From Oidiodendron maius Zn (lineage: Eukaryota; Ascomycota; Leotiomycetes; Myxotrichaceae): 64,000 bases of DNA. The first letter of the stretch is position 1. Each line of letters opens with the position of its first letter. The stretch spans positions 714,067 to 778,066 of the forward strand of contig KN832874.1 in the NCBI GenBank assembly GCA_000827325.1, in the 5' to 3' direction. A model generated the notes under the pieces. It saw only the letters and a list, made by a program, of their open reading frames with translations, had not been told where the DNA came from and made no database searches. Shown piece after piece: positions 32,017 through 43,227 of this stretch. Both the position numbers and the translations under genes were made by a program.

Positions 32017-32413
32017 CGTCCTGAATGTGAGATTGGCTAATGGATAGGCTTCAGAGAGTTCGACGACCTGGTACACGTTAGACAAAATATGATACACAGG
32101 TCCACTCGAGCAATGTGTCTTATATCTGACATCACCCGAAGGCTTCGTAAAGCAATGGTATAAGCCCAGCATCCTTGTATGCCTCTACATTTTTATTGGT
32201 AGCGGTGAACGATAGTTCCCGCTAGAATTCGTTACGCTCAGATAATCCTTGGTTCTGTTGGTACCTATCTGCTGTGCCTTGGATTTTTACGTATATGGGA
32301 TGCCGAAAAGTCCGCCGCTCCAATCAAATTCAATAACGCACGGAAAATGAAGCGAAATTCTTTACGTCTGAGCAACTTTCAACCTTAATAAATTTGGGAT
32401 ATACAGACTCGTC

Positions 32414-33648
32414 CTAGCCCAGTCTCTTTTCCAGTCCGCCCATCTTCTTGCCCATTGAAAGTACCCTGAACCGTTTCTGGGAATTTCCTCCTCTATCCAC
32501 CTTCGACTCATAGTTATTCTTCTCCCGCCTTTCCACTATTAACATCTTCTGTTCGACAGCTATCAAAGACCGCTGCCGAAGATCTGAGACCCCTATCATA
32601 CTACTTGATGTGCCCGCTCTCATGGCTACTCTCCGGTCGTTTGATACCGCAGGCATAGGACCTGAGCTCGCTCCCTCGGGCAGCAGTTTCCGAGAGTTTT
32701 CCTCCACAGATCTAAGGGTAGAGGTTTTCCGACGAGAAAGATGAGACGCAGAGCGATGTCCTAGTGTTTTGCCTGACGGCAGATGAAGCTCGTCCTCATC
32801 GGGAATAAGTATTACTGGGTCCATCAGTTCGCTGCCACCCTCATCTGCATCGCCAGAAAAGTCATAAAATTGATGCAGTTCATGTTCATCGGTTTCAAAA
32901 TCAAGCTTGCAGTGTCCTTTGCCACGCATGTGATCTTGAACCGCGAGCTTGCTACACTTTTCACTCCCACAGAAGAGACATTCGTGAAAACCCGATATGA
33001 CGATGAAAAGGTAGCTGAGAAATGACTCCATGTCGACAAGGTATTCTGTATCCGGAATGAAAAAGCTGTGATCATGAGACATGTGGACCAAATTGGACTC
33101 CATGGAGGGTGATTCGACATTGCAAAATAAGCATTGCCGTGGATTGAATTGCTCCTCGTCGTCATCCAGCAGCCCATTCTCTGCACTCTCTGTATTGTTT
33201 AATGAGAGGTCGCCCAGAGAAGGATTATTGGCAGAATCAAGAGTTTTCGAGGCCGATTCTATTAGCCTCAGAGCATGACTTTGCGACTTCAGGTGTTTAT
33301 GCAATGCATCTTGACTTGTATAACGTTGCTCACAATCAATACACGATTGTACCAATAACGAAGGATCTTCGGCCGATTCCCCAGATTCCTGTTGAGAATC
33401 CCCGATAAGGACTCGTTCACGATATAAATTCGCAGATATCGGAGGCAGCGAAGCTATTCGACGTTTGAGGTTGTATACGCTAGTATTTGGGATCAACTTC
33501 CTGCTATCATCAATTTGATGGATGATACTCACTGCCACTGTTCTCTCATGTGCTCTCTCTGTGTTTCTCGATTGTCAAAATTGAGACCGCATGTTTGGCA
33601 GCCATGCTTAGGTAGTTGATTATCGGCGCTAGTTGTCAGTTGTAGCAT
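32414..33648 (-). CDS. REI1-like C2H2 zinc-finger protein (ribosome biogenesis type)
   Basis: Exons 33648-33533 and 33479-32414 (intron 53 nt, GTGAG...CTAG) give 393 residues. The splice completes a first finger, CQTCGLNFDNRETQREHMRE, directly followed by VYNLKRRIASLPPISANLY, the REI1/REH1 signature. Three further fingers follow: CIDCEQRYTSQDALHKH; CLFCNVESPSMESNLVHM; CLFCGSEKCSKLAVQDHMRG, with HDHSFFIPDTEYLVDMESFL between the last two. REI1 proteins act on cytoplasmic pre-60S particles, releasing Arx1 and checking the exit tunnel. This one is shorter and more diverged than usual REI1, and its C-terminal third is Ser/Arg-rich without a known domain, so it may be an accessory paralogue. Confidence 0.87.
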
Positions 33649-34622
33649 TGACTGTGATTTGTCGCTTCAGTATTCCAGGTATTAGCGTGCTCAAAGGAGA
33701 CGATGGAGAATGTAATAACGCCGATTATTGCATTTTCTGAAAGGCGCCGTAAGGACACGATACTTCATTTATACTTGGAACTCCTGCTCTGTCCAGAACA
33801 TTTTGCTCCACGACTTCCTTGGATCATTTCTAGAACCTTAACCCAGCCAGGTTAGATGATTATGAGCCATCATCCCTGCTTGTGTCGGATCCCCTCCGTT
33901 TTGGCCGGCCTTAACTCCTTTTAGCTTCCGCTCCGCCACACTGGGTCTGCTCGAGACTCTAGAAGGTGGCATCCGCAGCCAATGACTGGGGTGATTTTGT
34001 TCATAGCCACTTCTCTGACTCTATCGCAAATGACGTCGTAGAGGATGGTATTACTGTATACCTTGGTTTCTGTGTGTGTAGGCACGGCTTTTAGTATTCC
34101 CGCGTATATCCGCAAACAAAACCCCTTATCCTCTGCGCATCTTTTAATTAACTGGCGTATATGATTACACCCCGAATGGCATGCCAGAAAGATTGCATGT
34201 AGAGAGAGTCATGGCCAATAATAATTAATCACAATTAAAAATTTTGACTCTCATTTCATTGTTGTTTGCGACGTGCGAAATAATGGCGCTCTTTCCGCAA
34301 GATCTACAGCTTTCTTAACTAGGGCCTTTAAATTCTGGGCAAAGCCACGCCCAATTTTGAAAATCTATATCCTGCATGCGTATATGCCGTTATTGAAGCC
34401 ACTACTTCTTCCATAACTTAAGTTATATGTAGCACACACATACGAGATGTCCAAACTGCTGGGAAGGGAGAGGAGAGGCATTAAAGTAGTGATAACCTCT
34501 GGCGAGTTCAGCTGCTAAAGAGGGCGTTGCCTTCTCTTTTATCTTGTCTATTAAGACATTGTGTTCATAAGGTATCCGTCAGGTATCTGATAAAACAAGA
34601 TAAATATTTACAGGTATTGCTT
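33649..34622. other. Intergenic, no recognisable gene
   Basis: AT-rich with no motif-bearing frame. It separates the REI1-like gene from the 3' end of the methyltransferase. Confidence 0.35.
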
Positions 34623-36144
34623 TTAATCGTAACACATTATGCTCTCTACTGCCTCTGGTTTTCGCCCGTATACTAAACTCCTATGAACGCAATTAGCATT
34701 GAAATAAATGATAGGATTAGAGGAAAGTAGCTTACGCTTTATAATATACGTGTACTCTGGGATTTTTAAGTGCCGTACTTATTTCATGTACCCAAGCAAG
34801 CACTGATGCATGCTCCCACTGTGTCTCATTAGCAATGATGGAACCTATCTTGGGAACCGCAAAAAAAGGCAACCCACCCCCATGACCTTTCCCAATAGAT
34901 AGATACAGAATCCTTCCGTATCACGCAAAAAGAAAAACAGATTCCAGGCTCCAATTTCCTTCATCCTTTTATCACTGCTCCAGGGGCCGACTGGCAGTTT
35001 ATATTTATACTCCTTGACGTCGACATACCCAGCTTCTTTCATTCTCTCTCTCGTAAAAGTTGAAACTACGAACGATTTGCCCATTCTCTCGCTGGCTTCT
35101 GTTTGGATAGGTGCCCATTTGGTGAGGGGGTTATCCTCGGTCAAGGTCCCGTCATCACAGTCAAATTTGACACTGAGTTCAAAATGCTCAAGCCAGCCTC
35201 CGGGTTTTAATGCGCTAGGAAAATTAACATCGTGATGGAAAGTGCATGTTCAGACTTACTCAAATGCCTGGCCGTAGAGCCTGGGCCAATCGCCAATTGA
35301 TCCCATCATGTAACGAATGTGGATGAAGTCAAAACTTGACGGCGCAAAGGTCCAATCAAGCTCCGCATCATCCAGTTCGAAGCGACAATTAGGAGGCACA
35401 AATAAAGGCATGGTATTTGATATATCTGTGCCAATAACCTCAGCGGAGGGATACTGGTCTGCAAAATCCCTACGTTTCGTTAGCTACCATCGGGACGTGG
35501 AGAGGGGTATGCAGACATTGCCCATATTCCAGTACCTGTACCAACATCTAAGACTTTCTTTCGAGTCATTAGCCATATAATTAACCAGTGTCGCTTAACT
35601 ACGTTGAGTAACTCATCAGGAAGAAGGACTTACTTGCGGCGCAGGACCGATTGGAGCCAAAAATAGCTTGCCATCGAGTAGTAATGTTAGCATATGGTGT
35701 CTATCGCATTATTAGCGTTTAATTTCGATGAAGTGCAACTCTTTCTTACACTAGATCGAGTTGATCGCTCTGTCTCTCATCATTAGGGCCCCTGGGCGTC
35801 CGTGAGCACGGGAAACAAGGCTGGTAGTGCTGTCATCTCTTTTCTCACCAGTACTCCGAGCCCTTGTAATTCTGATAAGTCCGGCCATGGATCTCTCGAT
35901 ATTCCCGAATGCTGTCTGTCAGAGATGCCGTTGAGGCGGCGCTGGTAACCAGTCAGCTCACAGCTGTGAGGACATAGATGAGAAAAGCAGAAGCGTACAA
36001 GCCTTCCCCATAGGCAGAATCAAGGTCATCATCAAGATCCTCCTACACATGCACATCAGCGGCCCGCGCCTGAGATCACGCCACTGCATCGGCACTGGCA
36101 CGTACGACAGGAATCGGCTCCTGGCTATGGACGCTGGACGACAT
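34623..36144 (-). CDS. LaeA-like SAM-dependent methyltransferase, ten exons
   Basis: Exons 36144-36085, 36042-35999, 35941-35849, 35791-35750, 35700-35634, 35557-35517, 35469-35260, 35214-34878, 34818-34736 and 34680-34623 give 344 residues; nine introns of 42-76 nt keep the frame throughout. The product shows EYREIHGRTYQNYKGSEYWG, PNDERQSDQLDLVHHMLTL, motif I VLDVGTGTG at 104-112, DFADQYPSAEVIGTDIS, DDAELDWTFAPSSFDFIHIR, LKPGGWLEHFELSV and ends VYYKASLVYGRKPEAVES. This is the LaeA-like fold, usually tailoring metabolites or influencing their regulation. It is head-to-head with a P450 across 466 bp, so the two may share a promoter. It differs clearly from the methyltransferase at 16.5 kb. Confidence 0.9.
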
Positions 36145-36610
36145 TGCTCGCTATGGCTCTTCTACAGCTACAAGTGAATCGTTTCCGGGTCGGGCACAAA
36201 AGTTCAGTTTGCTCTGGTATGGTATATCCCCACGTCGACCTTGCGGGGGAGGCGGGGCGGTCAGATTGTCACGGCATCTCCGCTCAGACTCCGCTTAACT
36301 GGATTTGGGGCTTCCCTATCTTTTCTACAGCAAGATTGGTGTTCCCGTATCGGCCTTTTTTCCCACGCTTTTCTACAGGACCGCGGAACCTGAGCGGGGC
36401 TGCCGCTGCAGCTCTTATCCTTCCTGTAGCTGATGGCTCGAGGGGAGTGGATGACCTTGTTGGCCTGGGCGGGAGCTTCGTTTTATCGAAGGCTTGTCTC
36501 ACTTTCATCTTTGTCTCCTGGTCTCGCCGAGTTGGATCATCACTGAACGAAAGACCCTGCAACACCTAGGCCAGTTACATGGCGACCGCTGCAGCGCGGT
36601 AATTATCGCT
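36145..36610. promoter_or_regulatory. Shared divergent promoter region, methyltransferase and P450
   Basis: A 466-bp head-to-head intergenic stretch between start codons at 36144 (-) and 36611 (+). It is GC-rich, including CGGGG and GGGGCGG-like words near 36245. No TATA element is clear. Co-regulation is inferred from geometry only. Confidence 0.4.
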
Positions 36611-38445
36611 ATGGTAATCCGCGACCATCTTTCGACTGCTCACATCGTCGGGGCGAGCCTGGGAGTCTATCTCGTTGCGCATCGCCTTTATCGGGTGTTC
36701 TATGATCTACGCTTGCACCCGCTTTCACATATTCCAGGCCCCAAGCTCGCGGCGATAACATACCTGTACCAAACCTACTACAGTCTCGTGGGAGGAAGTC
36801 GCTTTTACATACAGGTTGGAAAGTTGCACGAGCAGTATGGTATGTCTCGGTCCCCTAAAAGTTTCTGAGACGGGAATTAATGAAGACGAATTGACCAGGC
36901 CCGGTTGTACGAATTACCCCTAACGAGGTGCATCTCAGCGACCCTGACAACTACGAAAAAATCTATTGCGTCGGATCCAGATATCCCAAGGAGAAGAACT
37001 ACTATGGAGCCATGTCATGCGGCGACTCCAGTTTTACAACCATGAGCAACGAAGAGCACCGTGTGAAGCGCAGCCGCCTGAACCCATTCTTCTCGAAAAA
37101 GAAGATTCTCGAGCTGGAAGATGTCATTCAACTATATGCGAGGAAGCTATGCGATATGGTGGGACGGAAGTTCGAAAATGGGGAGGAAATGGATCTGCAC
37201 CACGGCTTTCGCGCTGTATCAGTTGATGTCATTACCGATTACTCGCTGAACAAGTCCTACAACCTCCTCGACTCTCCGGACTTGGGCGAGGAATTTGCGA
37301 ACATGTGGGATGGACTTGGCCCTACGATGTGGGTATTCCAACAATGGCCTCCGGTTATGACATTCGCAAATTCCATGCCGGAATGGATGGCATCGGCGAT
37401 GAGTGGACCACTCAAGAGCATGTTCCAGCTCCAGGCGGTACGTGAGACTCACAATTCGGAGATAGCGCATGTACTAACAATCCTGAAGCATTGCAGGAGA
37501 GCGATCGCTATCGTCAAGGCAGATATGGCGTCTGGAAATACATCGAAAGCACGGGAGACCATCTTCCACGACCTCCTGACCGCAGATACACGCTGGGTTG
37601 TACCTTCCGACCAGACACTTCAGGACGAAGCTTTCGCCATACTTGGAGCAGCTGCGGATACCACTGGCCATGCGATGAACTTTGCGACTATCGAAGTAGT
37701 CTCAGATCCGGCCAAGTATAGACAGCTTTCAGCAGAGTTGAAGCAGGCATTCCCTGATCCAAATGCAAAACTGGATTATCTCACTCTCGAGAAGCTTCCT
37801 TATCTTGTAAGTGATATTGGTCTTACTCAAAGAGCTGTAACTAAGATTTTCTAGACTGGTGTTATTAAAGAAGCTGTTCGGTGCGCAAAATACGAGTACA
37901 TTGTGCTGTTTTACTCTCTAATATTGAAACAGATTGTCCCATGGATCTCCTGGCAAGCTCACCAGAGTCGTGCCAGAGGGAGGCGCTACTTTCAATGGCT
38001 ATCATCTCCCGGCTGGAGTGAGTAGACAGCCCTCTTGACCAAGGATCTCACTAATATAAGTAGTCCTATGTCTCTATGGGAACGTGGGAGATGCATCATA
38101 ATGAGGACTATTTCCCCGACTCTTTCAAATTCGACCCCGATCGCTGGGCGGACCCAGAAAAAGCCAAGCGCATGGAAAAGGCGTACGTGCCGTTCTCGAA
38201 AGGGAGTAGAATGTGCATCGGAATCAAGTCAGCCACATCTCATAGTGAAGGATGAATTACTAACTGAAGCTAGCCTGGCCTACTGCGAGCTCTATGTTAC
38301 TCTGGGTAATCTCTTCCGGCGGTTCGACAACATGAAAGGGACGGAGTTGAGCGAGGAAGATCGCGCGATAAATGATTATATTTCCTCAGGTGTGCCGCGC
38401 ACGGCAAAGAGGTTCCATGTCTGGGCCGGGGATAAAGTAGCGTGA
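36611..38445 (+). CDS. Cytochrome P450, trichodiene-oxygenase-like family
   Basis: Exons 36611-36839, 36899-37806, 37855-37880, 37933-38017, 38064-38227 and 38274-38445 give 527 residues; introns are 46-59 nt. Residues 1-35 hold the membrane anchor (HIVGASLGVYLVAHRLYRVF), then HPLSHIPGPKLAAIT. The oxygen-binding I-helix reads AILGAAADTTGHAM (D330), the ExxR is KEAVR (E385, R388), then FKFDPDRWADPEK and the heme loop FSKGSRMCIGIN with ligand C467. It is a microsomal monooxygenase. Residues about 257-277 (37438-37500) look like an intron: perfect GTACGTGAG donor, CTAAC and TTGCAG end, but removing it (59 nt) breaks the frame, while GTGAG at 37442 to AG at 37501 (60 nt) keeps it. The P450 subfamily is not certain. 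Confidence 0.93.
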
Positions 38446-38633
38446 CGGCAGGACGGCAGGATGGCAGGTCTGATGGTAAATGATGTATTGAAGTTATCCA
38501 TAGGTATTTTGAACTTTTGTATTTACCACATCTACTGACTGCTCACTAGGTCAATAATCATACCTTCATATATATCCGGTCGTAAACTAATATTACACTG
38601 CAGCGCTCCAAATATCTAAGGTCAGAATGTTCT

Positions 38634-39141
38634 TTACGCAACGTTACTCTCCATCTCGGGATCACCATGAACACTCCCCAGCCAATATTCATCCTTATCA
38701 GGATGATCCGTCCACTCATGCTCCTCATCCTCCACATACAACCTCACGATCCCGCCCATCTGGATCCTCACAACCCATAACCCACCCCTTGATCCCCATC
38801 AAGACGGGGCTCCTTTTTACATTCGAAGCATCTAACCATTCTCCCCATTCCTCGAGGTCTTTCCGCGTACCGACTCCCCAAGTGATAGGGTCCCAGCCCT
38901 TCTGCGCGGTGGCTTCTGTGGGGCTGTACCTGACTTCGATGATGAGCTTTGATGGCTCGTACGTGAACATCATTGCGAAGAGCTTGTGCTCGGGAGTATA
39001 GTGGTTGTATTGTGGGAGGGGCTTGAAGGGAAAGATCGTGGTGTAGAAGTCGTAGGTTTTCTTAAGTGAGTGGCATGGGAGCTTTAGGTGGTTGATGCCT
39101 TTGAAGGATGAAGGCATGGTTGGTTTTGTAGCGTTTGCCAT
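38634..39141 (-). pseudogene. VOC/glyoxalase-superfamily protein with a one-base frameshift
   Basis: An ATG at 39141 (39180 is also in frame) leads into a vicinal-oxygen-chelate domain: FKGINHLKLPCHSLKKTYDF, then FPFKPLPQYNHYTPEHKL, FTYEPSKLIIEVRYSP and GWVMGCEDPDGRDRE. Right after the usual CEDPDG end signature the frame runs off to a stop at 38725, but the next frame carries the expected continuation (LYVEDEEHEWTDHPDKDEYW) to a TAA at 38634. The break falls in a G run at 38751-38755 (as read on the minus strand), where one base too many fits. It is either a recent frameshift or a sequencing error. VOC proteins bind metals for isomerase, dioxygenase or lyase chemistry; the substrate here is unknown. 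Confidence 0.72.
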
Positions 39142-39918
39142 GGGGGATAAATGATGATGTGATCTGGTCCTATTGATCAATGTCTGAGAGAAGATGGAAT
39201 TTCAAGCGAATTTTATTCATTCCAAAATATATATACTCCGGCAACTTTTTGCCTTTGCTATCGTCGGGGGCCAGCTGCCATCTCTTTCCGGGCTATGTCG
39301 GAGCTGCCGTTGCGAACGCTATGGGAAGGTTTGAGAGCTTCTATACGCTAGAAGGGCCCATTGCAGCTGTGATTGGAGGGATCTAGGACAATATATTCGA
39401 TCTGAACGCCATTTCAAAGTCCTCTGCAGCCCATCATTCGTCGTGATCGACCCATCATCGGGCAGAGCCCCCGCCGATAGCCGATAGGCATGAACTTCCA
39501 ATGGGCAATAACGGAGGTAAATACCCCGCTTGGTGCTGAGGGCGTCATAACGCAGGGCTAAAGACCCAATCTGCCGCGATTTAGAAGCCGAGTTACAGGC
39601 ACCGGCCCTGGACTACCTCCGGCAGTGCCGTCGAACCTGTGTCCCCCTTTCGCGTAAATAGCACGCCATGGCACAATTGGATACCAAGTAGGGAAGATTG
39701 CAGTCTCCTTGCCATTGGCAAGATATATCAATCTGTGCTACACATGTGTGCAGCCATGTGGATGCTCATCTACTTGGGGTCACAGTATGATTCTGTGCCG
39801 CAATTGTCTGTCAGCGTGGAGTACGTACAACAGCCTCTTCAGACCTCTTAGCGATAGAGCTCTCTTTCTCTGTCTCTTCTCTTAAACTCTTAGAGATATA
39901 TCATATATTCTCTATATC
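39142..39918. other. Intergenic, no recognisable gene
   Basis: Contains only short frames without motifs. TATATTCTCTATATCATG leads straight into the next start codon. Confidence 0.35.
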
Positions 39919-40521
39919 ATGACGCCCCAGCCTCTACTTCCCCGCCAGCCAGGAGACTTCAAGCCCATCACAACCATCTACAACCACATCACAATCGCAT
40001 CTCCTCCAATCGCCGTCGTGACTCCTTTGATCGACACCACAGCATGGCCGTCCTGGAATACCTTCAACCCCTCCGCAAAAATATTCCACCGCCCTGAACC
40101 CGAGGCCTCCCATCCCCTCGCTTCCCTCTTCGCCTCTGCGGAATGCCTGGCACCTGGCGTCAAGTTCACCGAGTTTCACAGCGAGGAAGCCCGCAAGATG
40201 GTGAAGAGCATCAATGAGAACGAGAACATTGAGATTATCGCTGTTGATGAAATCAAGACCGATGATGGAAAGAAGGGATATCGCGTCGTATGGCGAGCGC
40301 TCGATTGGAACGGACTGTTGATGAAGACTCGGCGGATACAAGAGTTTGTGGAGAACGAGAGCGGGGGAACGGAGTACGATTCTTGGACGGAGCTGGGCGG
40401 ACTCTTCTCTTACCCTTTGAAGTGGTCATCTATTGACAAGAAGATCGCAGTGCTGTTCGATGGGGCATTTAAGAGCTTGAAGGAGTTTGTCGAGGGTGGC
40501 GGCACGGTTGCTGCAAAATAA
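39919..40521 (+). CDS. SRPBCC (START-like ligand-binding fold) protein
   Basis: A single exon of 200 residues without a signal peptide. The chain has the order expected for the SRPBCC/polyketide-cyclase-like fold: an N-terminal strand (ITTIYNHITIASPPIAVVTP), a helix with TTAWPSWNTFNPSAK, the middle strands GYRVVWRALDWNGLLMKTRR, the stretch GTEYDSWTELGGLFSYPLKW, and a long C-terminal helix (VLFDGAFKSLKEFVE). These folds enclose a hydrophobic pocket and range from lipid carriers to cyclases. No catalytic residue identifies an enzyme. It lies just beyond the P450, methyltransferase and VOC genes, so a role in the same small-molecule pathway is possible but inferred. Confidence 0.78.
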   Translation: MTPQPLLPRQPGDFKPITTIYNHITIASPPIAVVTPLIDTTAWPSWNTFNPSAKIFHRPEPEASHPLASLFASAECLAPGVKFTEFHSEEARKMVKSINENENIEIIAVDEIKTDDGKKGYRVVWRALDWNGLLMKTRRIQEFVENESGGTEYDSWTELGGLFSYPLKWSSIDKKIAVLFDGAFKSLKEFVEGGGTVAAK

Positions 40522-42089
40522 GAGGGCATGAGGACTGGCTGATATACTAAAGCTGGAGCCCACCGATCTCAGCAGAGCTGCAGGCGATGGAAAATCAAAG
40601 TAATTACGTGCCAATAATATAATACGTTCACGCACGCCTCTGAAACGGGGCTCCAAGCCAGAATTATGTCCTCTTCAGAGCAGAATTTCCACACTACCAA
40701 GTCGTTTTATAGTCTTATCAGAATCTGATTAATACAGTTGTGCTTCATAGACATTCCCCTATTTCCCGAAACCCCGGCATGAGTTGTGTAGCGTCACTCA
40801 ATACATTCAGCATGGCCTGGGTGACTTCTCATCCGGACCTGTGGTGTAATTGGTACACACAAGGCCCCCACAGCATTATATAGCGTTTCTAGAAGCCATC
40901 CACCATAGAGAAACTCCCAATGGCGCGAGATTTATAGACCTCCAACCCACCGAAATATCTCCCATTATATTCTATGTTCGAGCTAGCTTCAAGGCTTCAA
41001 TCGGCTGAGGAGGGTATTGCGTATGGGTGGATTCTGCAAGAAACTGATTAACAACAGCCTAAACTTGGTATAAAAGGGGTGTAATGGAGCTCGCGCCCTC
41101 CAATGCTCTAGTCACCTCGTCATTTAGGGAACAAACAAGGCTGGCACAATCAAGCTGCTGAACTGCAGACGAGCGCAATCGAGGAGAAACCAACAGGCAT
41201 ATCTTTGAAGCGCAGTTATTCGGCATTCCCCAAACTCCAGGTAAGTGACATCGCAGTATGTGCTCCTGCTATGTCAGGATGGCTGGGAATGCTTCCATTT
41301 CTCCGAGCATTGCATCTCGCGATGCGCGTCTGCTGGCAATCCCGACACATCTTACCGTTCATCGCCAGTGGCTGCTATAGCTTGATTTCATGGTGCGTAA
41401 TGGGCAGCAGCGGCATTCATGGTCGTCTCGAGCTCGGCCTTGGGAACTTCGTGGTTGTGATTGTAGGGACTTGATTTTGGTAGAGAATCGCTGACTAAGA
41501 CTTAATTATCGAAAAAGGGGCAGGATGGAGTTCCGTCTGTCGAGTCCATGGCCTTTTACTTACCCTCTGCCAGCTGAGCTAGTAAATGAAGCTAGCAAAT
41601 TGATTAAATACACTAATCTTTACGTCAAGTTACATGGGATAATCTATTTCTTAACATGCCGCTGGAATCAGGCGGACATCTGGACGGCACGGCCAGGTCA
41701 GGTCTCCGCGAGATATCCTTGATGCGCGAGCCCAAGAATTATATTTTACAGTCGATATAATCATGAGGATGTTTATAGCTGGGAAAATTTCACCTATTGC
41801 TCTCATACAGCTCTGATCCTCCACGGTTTGTACACGAAGCTATCTATTTGGATCTTCCTTCGAACAAAACATTGAATGTGTCTAGTGTTGCTGCTTGCAT
41901 CAATGTCAAGTTGCTAGACTTTATTGAATCATACACGTTCCACAACTGTATCAAACTCCATATCGAAAGATTACAATTTTCCATGCGCGCCATGCCTCAG
42001 GGTCCATATCACATTCTCTCTGACTTGTGTCCCATACTATATTAGAAGCCATCCATCTATTGAACTCGCCATAAACTCCGTCCTCGGCC
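40522..42089. other. Intergenic, no recognisable gene
   Basis: Short frames only (for example 41205-41474 +), with no known motifs and no consistent exon structure. Confidence 0.35.
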
Positions 42090-43227
42090 TCAGACACGTT
42101 GACGATCACTGCTAGCAGAAGAAATTGCCACATTCCTCAATCTCTCGAGAACATCGGGGCCACGCTCTTTCTTATCCCATCCTACAGTTGGCCACCCTTT
42201 CGGCAGGGTTGAAAAACGCGGAAATGGCCATCGCTCTCCGCACGTCTCATTTCCATTACTTCCACACTCCAGATTACAAAGGCCGAAAAGGTTGCAGTAA
42301 CAGTCTTTGGCATTGGGGCAGTGGGTGTACGGCTTTCCGAACATTATGTGCCACGAGTACTCGAATATTCGACCACTAATGTTGTCTTTGAGGGGCGTGT
42401 TCAACAGCCACTGCCGATAGCGTTCGTAATCCTTGACGGGTCTTCGCCGGATCGTGTCTCGCGTCACTGCGAACTGGGCACAGCAAGGTACACCGACAGT
42501 TTCAGGAAGTACTCTGCCGGGAAACAGCTCTTCGAAGGCTTGTTTGTAGGCGCTCTGGGTGGCTCCCAGGTCGTCGGTTCTCGTGGAATCGGCTGATCCG
42601 TCAAGCTTGATCTCCGACGGGCAGCCAAGCGTCCAAACACAGCGGATGTTTGCGTAGCCTTGGGACATGATGTAGGGGAGCTGTAGGCTTTTCAGCATAG
42701 GCACTCCATCTAATTTGGACGTCAGTAATCTAAGTGGTCATGAGAGGTGAGAAGGGTCGAGAACCGTATAATGGATCATCATTGTGCCACTGGTACCTGT
42801 CGCTGTGCATAAATACCACAACGTCGGGGAGGTAGTCATAAGCATCAATTATGTAGCTGATGGTATACACGCTTAGTGGAAGTCATATAATGTATAGTGT
42901 CTGGGCGGTGGAGAATTACCTCAGATATACCATTGCCTCTCGACCCTTGTTCTGGGGCACAGTGTATTGTGCCTGTGAGTTGTCTACGACATACCGGTAG
43001 ACCGTCCAATCCGAAAGATGCTCCTCAAGCCAGGTATTGTCGTCCTGGCTTCTACTCGCAACAACAAAAGCTTTAGTGGCCTGTCCTGGCGCTGTGCGCT
43101 GAATCATGAACGGGGGCTTCCGGCCCGAAGAGGACACTATCCACCATCTCCCAACGACCAAGAAGGTCACCAATAGGACGAGGATGCGGCATAGCCCTCC
43201 ACGCCGCAGTAGAGTTGGGACTCCCAT
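42090..43227 (-). CDS. DUF3431-family type II membrane protein
   Basis: Exons 43227-42920, 42856-42765 and 42709-42090 (introns 63 and 55 nt) give 339 residues. An N-terminal signal anchor (CRILVLLVTFLVVGRWW, about 13-29) predicts a lumenal or extracellular C-terminal domain. Across the joins the chain reads YTVPQNKGREAMVYLSYIID, DYLPDVVVFMHSDRYQWHND and DGVPMLKSLQLPYIMSQGYA, then RCVWTLGCP, the conserved core of DUF3431. Members resemble glycosyltransferase-like secretory-pathway proteins, but no activity is established. Cys-rich elements near the end (CPNAKDCYCNLFGLCNLEC) suggest disulfides. The exon limits are firm because two conserved blocks are completed by the splices. Confidence 0.9.

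Noticed and set aside
34845-34883. Apparent frameshift at the C-terminus of the ten-exon methyltransferase
   Set aside because: A 59-nt GT-AG intron with a CTAAT branch site (34877-34819) restores the conserved end; no mutation is needed.
30601-40521. A complete toxin or polyketide gene cluster
   Set aside because: Only tailoring-type enzymes are present; the hydrolase resembles AKT2 but no backbone synthase or other toxin-pathway gene is in the window.
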